Source: Phytohabitans aurantiacus (GTDB taxonomy: Bacteria; Actinomycetota; Actinomycetes; Mycobacteriales; Micromonosporaceae). From it: 64,000 nt of DNA. The notes beneath the pieces are model-generated. The model was given only the letters and a program-made list of their open reading frames with translations. It did no database searches and was not told the origin of the DNA. The position numbers and the translations under genes are program-made. Positions 50,369 to 58,401 of this stretch are shown here, one piece after another. The stretch lies in the NCBI RefSeq assembly GCF_027923225.1, contig NZ_BSDI01000035.1, positions 3,776 to 67,775 on the forward strand. The letters are read 5' to 3'. Every line of letters starts with the position of its first letter. Position 1 is the first letter of the stretch.

Positions 50369-51802
50369 ATGCCTAGGTTCTCGGCGGAACAAATCTACAG
50401 TTTCGCGCGCCAGGCGGGCTTTTCGCCGGACGAGGCGGCCACCATGACCGCGATCGCGCTGGCCGAGTCCGACGGCAACAGCCGAGCGCACAATCCGGTC
50501 GGTGAAGACTCGCGCGGGCTGTGGCAGATCAACGCCCGGGCGCACCCCGGCCTGGCCCGCGACCTCGACCTCTTCGATCCCGCGCAGAACGCGAAGGCGG
50601 CGTTCGCGGTGTCGCGGCAGGGCGCCGACATCACGCCGTGGACCGTCACCCATGGCGGCATGAGCGCCCGCTACCTGCAGTTCAAACAGCAGGCGCAGGA
50701 CGCGGCGATCTCGTTCGGCGACGGGCCGGGGCGGGGCGTCTGGACGGGTACCGCCGGCTACGACGGCCCCGAAGTGCCAGCCGGCCCTTCCGGTTCCTCT
50801 TCGCCCGGCCCCTCCAACGGATCTTCTTCCTCTTCCTCGGACGCGCTGGACCGCTTCCTCGAGGTCGCCCGCGCCCAGGCCGGCGACACGTACGTCTTCG
50901 GCGCCGAGACCAAGCTCGACGACAGCAACCCGGACACGTTCGACTGCTCCGAGCTGACCCAGTGGGCCGCCCACCAGGCCGGCGTCAAGATCCCCGACGG
51001 TGCGACCGCGCAGTACCTGCACCTCAAGGAGCGCGGCATGCTCATCCCCGTCGAGGAGGCCAGAAACACGCCCGGCGCCCTGCTCTTCTCCTTCGACCGC
51101 GAGCCCCGGCCCGGCGACGGCCGCACACCCGGTGCGCACGTCGCGATCAGCCTCGGCGACGGCAAGACGATCGAGGCGCGGGGCAGCGCGTACGGCGTCG
51201 GCGAGTTCGAGGTCGGCAAGCGCTTCGAGTTCGCGGCGGTCATCCCCGGCATTTCGGACGGCACCGCGACACCGCTGGCACCCGCTTCCTCGCCGGTGCC
51301 CGCGTTCGCGCCGCTCACGGCGCCGGCACCGCCGGAGATGGGTGGCCCCGACACCGACCGCGACGGCCTCACCGACGCCATGGAGCAGCGGCGCGGCCTC
51401 AACCCACTCGCCGCCGACTCCGACGGCGACAACCTCGCCGACGGCTACGAGATCGCCACCAGCCGCACCGACCCCAGCAAGGCGGACACCGACGGCGACC
51501 GGCTCGACGACGCGTTCGAGCTGGCCAGAGGGCTCGACCCCACCTCGCCCGACAGCGACTCCGACGGTCACCTCGACGGCAGCCTCCCCGCGGACTGGCG
51601 CGACACCGACGCCGACGGGCTCGACGACGCGCTGGAGATCGCGCTCGGCCTCGACCCGAACCAGGTCGACAGCGACGCCGACGGATACGTCGACGCGCTC
51701 GAACGCCAGGCCGGCGCGGACCCGCTCAGCAACGCGGTCACCCCGCTGCGCAGCGGCGACCCGTTCTCCCCGGTGTCACCGTCCGCCGATCCGCTGACGT
51801 GA
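50369..51802 (+). CDS. Transglycosylase-NlpC/P60 protein with calcium-binding repeats
   Basis: 477 residues. Residues about 1-110 are lysozyme-like (TAIALAESDGNSRAHNPVGE, SRGLWQINARAHP). A Ser/Gly/Pro linker follows. Residues about 165-300 are an NlpC/P60 peptidase with Cys in DTFDCSELTQWAAHQAG and His in PGAHVAISLG. The C-terminal 140 residues are TSP3-like DxDxDG calcium repeats (DTDRDGLTDAMEQ; DSDGDNLADGYE). It has no signal peptide. Peptidoglycan cleavage would require lysis, another export route or CIS loading. ATG 50369 is preferred to 50339. Confidence 0.88.
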   Translation: MPRFSAEQIYSFARQAGFSPDEAATMTAIALAESDGNSRAHNPVGEDSRGLWQINARAHPGLARDLDLFDPAQNAKAAFAVSRQGADITPWTVTHGGMSARYLQFKQQAQDAAISFGDGPGRGVWTGTAGYDGPEVPAGPSGSSSPGPSNGSSSSSSDALDRFLEVARAQAGDTYVFGAETKLDDSNPDTFDCSELTQWAAHQAGVKIPDGATAQYLHLKERGMLIPVEEARNTPGALLFSFDREPRPGDGRTPGAHVAISLGDGKTIEARGSAYGVGEFEVGKRFEFAAVIPGISDGTATPLAPASSPVPAFAPLTAPAPPEMGGPDTDRDGLTDAMEQRRGLNPLAADSDGDNLADGYEIATSRTDPSKADTDGDRLDDAFELARGLDPTSPDSDSDGHLDGSLPADWRDTDADGLDDALEIALGLDPNQVDSDADGYVDALERQAGADPLSNAVTPLRSGDPFSPVSPSADPLT

Positions 51803-51812
51803 GGGCGGGACC

Positions 51813-52865
51813 ATGGATGTGGAGATCCGGATACCGCCGCAGCCGGTCGCGCTGACCCCCGGCGCCACCGGCACCGTCACCGTCGAACTGACCAGCCTCG
51901 CCGACCGCGACCTGCGGGTCCGGCTCTCGATCGCCGCGAGCCGGGCCGGTGCGTGGGCGCACGGCGAGCCGCCGACCGTGTGGTTACCGGCCGGGGGCAC
52001 CGAGACCGTCGAGATCGCCGTCCAGCCACCCGCGACCGCCGCGCCCACGGCCGGGCTGCTCCCGTTCACCGTCCGGGCCGACGACTCCGACACCGGGACG
52101 CTGCTCGGCCGGGCCACCGGGCTGGTCAGCGTCGCCGCGCCGGCACGCCTCGCCGCCAGCCTGTTCCGCACCGACCCGGGGCCGCCGGCCCATTTCACGC
52201 TCACCGTGCGCAACCCCGGCGAGCGGCTCGCCGTCACCATCGCCGCCCAGGTGCACCCGCCCGGCGGCCGGGTGCGGATCAACCCCGACACCGTCGACCT
52301 GGCCAAGGGCGGCTCGGCCGCCGCACACGTCGAGGTCCGCCCGCCCTCGCTGTTCATGGGCGGTTCCATCCCGTACGTGGTGAGCGTGTCCTGCAAGGCC
52401 GTTGGCGACCTGGAACCGCTGGTCACCGTCGAGGAGAACGGCCAGTCGCCGCCGCGTATCGGCAAGGCGACCGCCTTCGTCGTGACCGCGCTGCTCGTGG
52501 CGATCGCCGCGGGCGCGCTCGCCTTCGGTGGCTGGGAGCGGATCGCCGACCGCACGTCGTCACCACCGCAATCGGCCGCCGACGCCCAGGGCTCGACCGA
52601 GGTGCGCGTGAGCACCCCGTACGCGATGGTCGAGGTCTTCCAGCGCACCGGCACCGGCCCCACGGACGCCGACGCCGCACTCGGCCGCCTCACCGCGGCC
52701 GGCGTACCGGTGCGACTGGTCGACAGCACCCGCTCCCCCGACCTGGCCGACGGTCCCGGCGGCCTGCTCGTCCTGCTCCAGGACGGCTTCGCCAGCCCCG
52801 AAGACGCCCAGGCGTACTGCGACCGCAACCGCACCCTCGCCCCCCGCTGCCAGGTGGTCCGATGA
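51813..52865 (+). CDS. Single-pass membrane protein with Ig-like domains
   Basis: 350 residues. Two Ig/CARDB-like domains (about 1-105 and 110-205; LTVRNPGERLAVTIAAQVHP) lie before one transmembrane helix (about 225-245, after PRIGKATAF). The C-terminal domain (about 265-350) has a SPOR-like look (DADAALGRLTAAGVPVRLVD). It has no signal peptide and is predicted N-in. The architecture matches the last gene of the CIS operon at 25307-26689. It starts 11 bp after the transglycosylase stop and ends in an ATGA overlap. Confidence 0.8.
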   Translation: MDVEIRIPPQPVALTPGATGTVTVELTSLADRDLRVRLSIAASRAGAWAHGEPPTVWLPAGGTETVEIAVQPPATAAPTAGLLPFTVRADDSDTGTLLGRATGLVSVAAPARLAASLFRTDPGPPAHFTLTVRNPGERLAVTIAAQVHPPGGRVRINPDTVDLAKGGSAAAHVEVRPPSLFMGGSIPYVVSVSCKAVGDLEPLVTVEENGQSPPRIGKATAFVVTALLVAIAAGALAFGGWERIADRTSSPPQSAADAQGSTEVRVSTPYAMVEVFQRTGTGPTDADAALGRLTAAGVPVRLVDSTRSPDLADGPGGLLVLLQDGFASPEDAQAYCDRNRTLAPRCQVVR

Positions 52866-52957
52866 GCTCGCGTTCGGCGGCGCCTGGATCGCGCGGCTCG
52901 CGGGCCAGGCGCCGCCCTCTGGCGCCGCCCGACCGAGCGAACGTGGAGGCACAGTGA
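52862..52957 (+). CDS. Tandem small ORF 1 (31 codons)
   Basis: ATG 52862 overlaps the stop of the upstream membrane-protein gene (ATGA). The predicted peptide is basic and ends RARRRPLAPPDRANVEAQ. It shares its first and last parts with the next two ORFs but lacks a central segment. Its own 3' end carries the ribosome site GTGGAGG for the next ORF. Whether the peptide is made is unproven. Confidence 0.4.
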   Translation: MSSRSAAPGSRGSRARRRPLAPPDRANVEAQ

Positions 52958-53197
52958 GCGAGGGAGGTGGCGCGGCGGCGTCTGGATCGCGCGACGCGCC
53001 GACGAAGTCGCCGCGCGGCTCGCGGGCCAGGCGCCGCCCTCTAGCGCCGCCCGACCGAGCGAACGTGGAGGCACAGTGAGCGAGGGAGGTGGCGCGGCGG
53101 CGCCTGGATCGCGCGACGCGCCGACGAAGTCGCTGCGCGGCACGCGGGCCAGGCGCCGCCCTCTGGCGCCGCCCGACCGAGCGAACGTGGAGGCACA
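52872..53197 (+). repeat. 122-bp tandem direct repeat, two full copies and one partial
   Basis: Copies start at about 52872 (shortened), 52954 and 53076; the two full copies differ at four positions. Each contains a ribosome site (GTGGAGG) and ends at the GTG of the next unit. The unit length, 122 bp, is 2 modulo 3, so each small ORF stops one base into the next start. Confidence 0.85.
52954..53079 (+). CDS. Tandem small ORF 2 (41 codons)
   Basis: GTG 52954 has GGAGG 5 nt upstream and overlaps the stop of small ORF 1 (GTGA). The peptide begins SEGGGAAASGSRDAPTKS and ends RRRPLAPPDRANVEAQ. It is strongly basic and probably disordered. It overlaps the next ORF by GTGA, so coupled translation is expected if it is real. 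Confidence 0.4.
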   Translation: MSEGGGAAASGSRDAPTKSPRGSRARRRPLAPPDRANVEAQ

Positions 53198-53201
53198 GTG
53201 A
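53076..53201 (+). CDS. Tandem small ORF 3 (41 codons)
   Basis: Near-identical to small ORF 2, with three amino-acid changes and one silent change. Its stop overlaps the GTG of the Hsp70 gene (GTGA), so the chain couples the upstream membrane gene to the Hsp70 gene through three short peptides. No homologue is recognised. Confidence 0.4.
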   Translation: MSEGGGAAAPGSRDAPTKSLRGTRARRRPLAPPDRANVEAQ

Positions 53202-56200
53202 GCGGCTACGGACTCGGGGTCGACCTTGGCACGACGCACACGGCGGCGGCGGTGCTGGTCGGTGGCCGGGTCGAGCTGATCCGCCTCGGCAACCGGCGCC
53301 CCGAGATCCCCTCGCTCGTCTTCGTGACCGACAGCGCCGTGCTCGTCGGCGACGCCGCCGAACGCCGCGGCGCGGCCGAGCCCGAACGGCTCGCCCGCGA
53401 GTTCAAGCGCCGCCTCGGCGACCCCGTGCCGCTACTGGTCGGCGGCTCGCCGTACCCCGCTCACGCGCTCATGGCCAAACTCCTGCGCCGGGTGTACGAC
53501 ATCGCGCGGAGCCAGTACGACGAGCCGCCCTCGGCGATCACCGTCACCCACCCGGCGAACTGGGGCCCGTTCAAGCGTGAACTGCTCGACCAGGCGATCT
53601 GGCTCGCCGACATCGCCAACGTCCGCTTCCTGCCCGAGCCGGAAGCCGCGGCGATCCACTACGCGACCACCGAACGCGTCCGGCCCGGCGAGACCGTGGC
53701 GGTATACGACCTCGGCGGCGGCACCTTCGACGCCGCCGTCCTCCGCCGCACCGCGACCGGTTTCGAACTGCTCGGCAGGTCCGAGGGGATCGAGCAACTG
53801 GGCGGGATCGACTTCGACGAGGCGGTGTTCGCGCACGTACTGGCCACGATCGGCGACTCCGCTCAGACCCTCGACCCCGACGACGAACTGGTCACCACCG
53901 CTCTCGCCCGCCTCCGGCGCGACTGCACCGAGGCGAAGGAGTCGCTGAGCTTCGACACCGAGGTGATGATCCCGGTCGCGCTGCCGGGCCTGCACACCCG
54001 GGTACGCCTGAACCGCTCCGAGTTCGAGGCGATGATCGGGCCCGCGCTCGCCGAGACGGTCACCGCGACAGCGCGAGCCCTACGAGCGGCCGGCGTGTCC
54101 CCCAGCGACCTGCGCTCCGTCGTACTGGCCGGCGGCTCATCCCGGATACCGCTGGTCAGCCAGCTCCTGGACGCAGAATTCGGCCGCCCCGTGACCCTCG
54201 ACCCGCACCCCGAGCACAGCGTCGCGATGGGCGCGGCCGCGACCACGGGCCCGCTGGCGCTGGGCGCCGCCCCAGCCCGCCCCGCCTTCACCCCGTCGGC
54301 CAGCGCCGGTGGCGCGGGCGTCGCGGATGGCCCGGCTGGCGCGGGCGGCGGGGGTGGCGCGCCTGGCCGGGGTGGCGCGGCGGCGCCCCCACCCGTCCGG
54401 CCCGCAGCCACCGGACCCGCAGGTCGAGCAGCAGCCTCCCGCGCCACCCCCGCCTACGGTCCCGTCCCCCGCCCCGACGTCCCCGGACGCGCCACCGTCG
54501 CAGGCGGCACGGGCGGCGCTTTCGCAGGCGGCGCAGGCGCTGAGGGCGGCGCGGGCGGCGCTTTTGCGGGCGCTGAGGGCGGCGCGGGCGGCGCTTTTGC
54601 GGGCGCTGAGGGTGGCGCCTTTGCGGGCGGCGCGGCCGCTGCGCGCGGCGCGAGCGGCGCGGGCAGGGGCGGTGCGCCTGACCCGCCGGCCTCCGCGCCG
54701 GGCGCGGATCAGGCAGCGCCCTTCAGCTCCGACCCGGACAGCACCACCCAACTGCCGCCCGCCACCGACCCCGACAGCACCAGCCTCCTGCCCGCCGCGA
54801 CCGACGCCGCGCCAGCCGACGCGATGGCTACCAGCTCACCACCCGCCACGCCGCCATCCCAACCCAGCTCCGGCCGGACGCCACCGGCCGCCCACCCCGA
54901 CTCCCGCGGCACCACACCCCCGCAACCCGCTTCCGCACCGCCTGCCAGGCCCGCCTCCGCGGCCGACGCCTCCGCCTGGCCAGCCACCCCGCCACCCACC
55001 AGGCAGCCCTCCTCGCCAGCCGCAAGGCCGTCTTCCGCACCACCCGCCACGCCGGCTTCCGCACCACCCGCCACGCCGGCTTCCGCGCCACCAGCAGGGC
55101 CGTCATCCGCGGCCGGCGCCCCCGCGTGGCCGCCCGTGCCTCCGACCTGGCGCGGGGCGGCGACGCCGACCTCCGGCGCCCCGAGCGGCACCGGAACAGC
55201 ACCCGCCCGCACGCCGTCGGGGCCGGGTTCCGGCGAGGGCAGGGGCGGCACGGGAACGCCGTCTGGAGGCGGGCGGCCCGGTGCCGCGCGGCCCGCTGAC
55301 CAAAGGCCGGGCTCCGCCGGAGCCGAGCGGGAGGGTGCGGTCGCGGCGCCGCGAGGGGCGACCGCGTCGCCGGTACACGTCAACCGGGCGGTGGCGCCAC
55401 CCCGGCCGCCCTCCGGACCAACGCCGGCCCTTCCGGGAACAGCCCGGCCCTCCACCACCCCCGACCGACCGCCGCCACTCGCAGCGTTGGGGCGCCGGTT
55501 GGCGGGCCTGCGCGGAAGGCGGTTGTGGCTGGTCGCCGGCCTCGTCGGGGTCATCCTGATCGCGATACCCGTCGCGGTACTGGCCTGGCCGCGAGACGAA
55601 CCGCCGACCGACGACGCGACCGGCGGTACCACCACCAGCACCACCGCCCCGGCTCCCGCCGTACCAGGTAAGCCATCCCACCTGTGGTCGTACGACGTGG
55701 GGAGCCCCGCCAGCGGCCGCCCGGCCGTCGCCGGCGACACGGTGTACGTCGGCGATCAGGGCGGCAAGGTCCACGCGATCGACCGGGCGACCGGCCGTGA
55801 CCGCTGGCGGTACGACGCGGGCTCGCCGGTCAACGCGTCGCCGCAGGTGCGCGACGGGGTCGTCTACATCGCCAGCCAGGACGGCATGCTCCACGCGATC
55901 GGCGCGACTGACGGTGCGCGACGCTGGCGGGTACCGGCCGGGTCCGGTTCCACGTCCTCCCCCGTGGTCACGGCTGACGCTGTCTATGTCGGCGGCGCCG
56001 ACGGGCTGTACGCGTTCCGGCTGAGCGGTCAGCAGCGGTGGCGGTTCAGCGAGGGCGGGGCCGTCACCACCACTCCGGCCGTCTCGGGCGACACCGTCTT
56101 CGCATCCGGCGGCAACGGCCGGGCGTACGCGGTCGACGCCGGCTCGGGCAGCCGCCGCTGGTCGGCCTCGATCGGCGACGGGCTCTCCGCTCCCGTGGTG

Positions 56201-56629
56201 GCGGGCGGCCTGCTGTACGTCGGCAGCGCCGGGCGGCTCGTACACGCGCTGGACGCAGGGAGCGGCAAGGTCCGCTGGACGTTCCCGGCGACCGGCGCCG
56301 TGACCACCGCACCACTCCCCGACGCCGGCACCGTCTACTTCGGGGCGTCGGACGGTCTGGTCTACGCGGTGAACGCGGCTGACGGCGGCCTGCGCTGGCG
56401 GTACACGATCGAGGGTGGCCAGCCGGTTTCGGCCTCGCCCTCGCTCGCGGACCGCGTCCTGTACGTCGGCAGCGGCGCCGGCATGCTGTACGCGTTGGAG
56501 GCCGCGAGCGGAGCCCCGCTGTGGCAGTTCACGACCGAGGGGACGGTCGCCGGCATCACGCTGGCCGACAAGGTGCTGTACGCCGCCGGCGGCAACCGCG
56601 TGTACGCGCTGCAGCCCCCGACGGCCTAG
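53198..56629 (+). CDS. Hsp70-transmembrane-PQQ propeller fusion
   Basis: 1143 residues. An Hsp70/DnaK ATPase domain (about 1-350) has GVDLGTTHTAAAVL, VYDLGGGTFDAAVL and VVLAGGSSRIPLV. The DnaK substrate domain is missing. A Gly/Ala/Pro-rich region (about 355-760) with in-frame tandem repeats (33-bp unit at about 54523-54630; 24-bp unit at about 55035-55090) leads to one transmembrane helix (about 775-797, after GLRGRR). A PQQ/beta-propeller domain ends the protein (about 825-1143; GDTVYVGDQGGKVHAIDRAT). The ATPase should be cytoplasmic and the propeller outside. GTG 53198 has GGAGG upstream. Confidence 0.9.
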   Translation: MSGYGLGVDLGTTHTAAAVLVGGRVELIRLGNRRPEIPSLVFVTDSAVLVGDAAERRGAAEPERLAREFKRRLGDPVPLLVGGSPYPAHALMAKLLRRVYDIARSQYDEPPSAITVTHPANWGPFKRELLDQAIWLADIANVRFLPEPEAAAIHYATTERVRPGETVAVYDLGGGTFDAAVLRRTATGFELLGRSEGIEQLGGIDFDEAVFAHVLATIGDSAQTLDPDDELVTTALARLRRDCTEAKESLSFDTEVMIPVALPGLHTRVRLNRSEFEAMIGPALAETVTATARALRAAGVSPSDLRSVVLAGGSSRIPLVSQLLDAEFGRPVTLDPHPEHSVAMGAAATTGPLALGAAPARPAFTPSASAGGAGVADGPAGAGGGGGAPGRGGAAAPPPVRPAATGPAGRAAASRATPAYGPVPRPDVPGRATVAGGTGGAFAGGAGAEGGAGGAFAGAEGGAGGAFAGAEGGAFAGGAAAARGASGAGRGGAPDPPASAPGADQAAPFSSDPDSTTQLPPATDPDSTSLLPAATDAAPADAMATSSPPATPPSQPSSGRTPPAAHPDSRGTTPPQPASAPPARPASAADASAWPATPPPTRQPSSPAARPSSAPPATPASAPPATPASAPPAGPSSAAGAPAWPPVPPTWRGAATPTSGAPSGTGTAPARTPSGPGSGEGRGGTGTPSGGGRPGAARPADQRPGSAGAEREGAVAAPRGATASPVHVNRAVAPPRPPSGPTPALPGTARPSTTPDRPPPLAALGRRLAGLRGRRLWLVAGLVGVILIAIPVAVLAWPRDEPPTDDATGGTTTSTTAPAPAVPGKPSHLWSYDVGSPASGRPAVAGDTVYVGDQGGKVHAIDRATGRDRWRYDAGSPVNASPQVRDGVVYIASQDGMLHAIGATDGARRWRVPAGSGSTSSPVVTADAVYVGGADGLYAFRLSGQQRWRFSEGGAVTTTPAVSGDTVFASGGNGRAYAVDAGSGSRRWSASIGDGLSAPVVAGGLLYVGSAGRLVHALDAGSGKVRWTFPATGAVTTAPLPDAGTVYFGASDGLVYAVNAADGGLRWRYTIEGGQPVSASPSLADRVLYVGSGAGMLYALEAASGAPLWQFTTEGTVAGITLADKVLYAAGGNRVYALQPPTA

Positions 56630-56654
56630 CCCGCCCCGCGCCGTCCGATCCCGA

Positions 56655-56686
56655 GATCTTGATGAGTTAGGGCTCATATCAAGATC
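56655..56686. terminator. Hairpin after the Hsp70 gene
   Basis: GATCTTGATGAG and CTCATATCAAGATC pair with a two-base bulge around TTAGGG. It lies between the convergent Hsp70 and dynamin genes, which also have a copy of the 77-bp repeat between them. Confidence 0.6.
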
Positions 56687-56768
56687 GCCCCGATTGGTCG
56701 CCGTGCGTGTGGCAGATCGGCGCTTGATGCGGCGCGCCTCGCTGCCGGTCCGCCTAGCCCTGCCCGCC

Positions 56769-56845
56769 GATCAAGGCAATCTTCATCGACCAAGGGCGAA
56801 CGCACGCGGAAAGAGATCCAACCACGTGCATTCGCCCTTGATCGG
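56769..56845 (-). repeat. 77-bp palindromic dispersed repeat, copy 3
   Basis: Same orientation as copy 2: GATCAAGGCAATCTTCATCG, then CAAGGGCGAACGCACGCG, ending CACGTGCATTCGCCCTTGAT. The rest of the 56630-56949 interval shows no gene. Confidence 0.8.
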
Positions 56846-56949
56846 CGCGCCGGGCGTGGCGACACGCCGCGCTGAGCTGGCCTGGGCGCGGATATGCGCG
56901 CGCGGATGGGGCGTGCAGCGCGCGTGGGGAAGGGCCGCGTGGGGAGGGG

Positions 56950-58401
56950 CTAAGTAGGGAGGGTGGTCAGGATGCCCTCGCAGGTGCGCGCCACCGCGCG
57001 CGCCGCCGTGCCCAGCTCGCGGCCGGTCAGCGGATGCTCGGCGACCTGCTGCCAGCGGCGCAGCGCGCGTTCGGCCTCCGCTGCCAACTGCCACGGCTGC
57101 GCGTCTGCCGGCAACCCCAGCCTTTCCGAAGGGCTGGTGCCGTCGCCGCCGAGCAGCCGCGCCATCTCGGCCTGCTGGTCGTCGCGGCCGGGCATCCGTC
57201 CGGACCGGAGCAGGTGCAGCAGGCGTACCTCGACGAACTCGTGCGCGCTCGCCCGGATCTGCTCGGCGGCGACCGCCAGTTCGTAGGCGGCACGGTCACC
57301 GGCGCGGCCGCGCAGCACGGTGTCGAGGGCGGCGAGCGCCGAGCGGGCCTTCAGCACCTGGCTGCGGCCGACGAACTGGGCGGCCAGCGTGTCGCGGAGC
57401 CGGTCGAGGCCGCTGCGGGCGGTGAGCTCGCGGGACAGGTCGGCGGCGCTGCGTACCGTGCCGTCGCGGATCAGCCGCACGCCCGTCCGTACCCCGAACA
57501 GGCCGAGACGGTCGAGGACCCGCCGCCGCTCCACGGACGAGGAGGTGAACCGGTCAGCCGTCAACAGCAGGTCGACGGCGTCGCGTTCCGGAGCCGCCGC
57601 CACGCGCGCCAGCGTCGCGTACTCGCCCTCTCGCAGGGTCGCAGCGCCCGAGGCGAGCAGCCCGGCGACCGGTACGACCACCGGGCAGAGGCGGCGCAGC
57701 CGCTCGTCGCCCTGGTAGCGGGAGGCGACCCGGTCGGCCGCTTCCATCGCGTCGAGGCGGCACGCCCCGATCTCGTCGGCGCGCGACAGGACGCCGATGG
57801 CGTTGACCGGGCTGCCGTGCACGAGGTCGTCGCCGTGGAACGCCTCCAGGAACCGCAGGTCGCTGCTGTGCATGTGGCGCAGCAGGTAGACGACCGCGTC
57901 GGTTTCGGCGGCACGCTCGGAGTCGGCTTCGAGGAACGTCATCGTGCGCAGCGACACGTCGGCCGACAGGGACGCGAGGCCGGGGGTGTCGATGAGGGTG
58001 TGCTGGCGCAGCCGCCGGCTCGGCACCTCGACGGTGAGGTGGTCGATCTCGTCCGCCGGCCGCCCGAGGACGATGCGGACCGCACCGTCGGCCCGGTCGA
58101 ACGGCCGCTGCTCGGCCTGCCCGTCGGGCAGGTGCGCGGTGGCCCGGTAGCGGGGACCGTTCTGGTACCAGGTGACGATGCGCGTGCACTCGCCCGCGTC
58201 GGTGGGGGCGAGCTCCTCGCCGACCATGGCGTTGAGCAGGGTGGACTTGCCCGCCTTGACCTTGCCCGCGATGGCGACCCGGAGTGGCTCGGCGAGCCGC
58301 TGGGCGGCCTGCGCCAGCAGGGCTCGGGCGGCCGGCTCGGCGAGCGTGCGCTGTGCCCTGTTGAGCAGCAGCGCGACCTGATCGGTCAGCCCGGGGTTCA
58401 T
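56950..58401 (-). CDS. Dynamin-like GTPase 2
   Basis: 483 residues. The GTPase domain has P-loop AGKVKAGKSTLLNAM (about 45-55), G3 DTPGL and VVYLLRH; the G4 motif is atypical (VLSRADE). The rest is helical with no obvious transmembrane helix. ATG 58401 is chosen and overlaps the stop of the other GTPase gene by 4 bp. Such pairs recall mycobacterial IniA/IniC, where one partner remodels membrane; the function here is inferred. Confidence 0.85.
   Translation of the reverse strand: MNPGLTDQVALLLNRAQRTLAEPAARALLAQAAQRLAEPLRVAIAGKVKAGKSTLLNAMVGEELAPTDAGECTRIVTWYQNGPRYRATAHLPDGQAEQRPFDRADGAVRIVLGRPADEIDHLTVEVPSRRLRQHTLIDTPGLASLSADVSLRTMTFLEADSERAAETDAVVYLLRHMHSSDLRFLEAFHGDDLVHGSPVNAIGVLSRADEIGACRLDAMEAADRVASRYQGDERLRRLCPVVVPVAGLLASGAATLREGEYATLARVAAAPERDAVDLLLTADRFTSSSVERRRVLDRLGLFGVRTGVRLIRDGTVRSAADLSRELTARSGLDRLRDTLAAQFVGRSQVLKARSALAALDTVLRGRAGDRAAYELAVAAEQIRASAHEFVEVRLLHLLRSGRMPGRDDQQAEMARLLGGDGTSPSERLGLPADAQPWQLAAEAERALRRWQQVAEHPLTGRELGTAARAVARTCEGILTTLPT

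Noticed and set aside
52872..53197. CRISPR-like repeats
   Set aside because: The copies are adjacent with no spacers and no cas genes. They are a simple tandem duplication.
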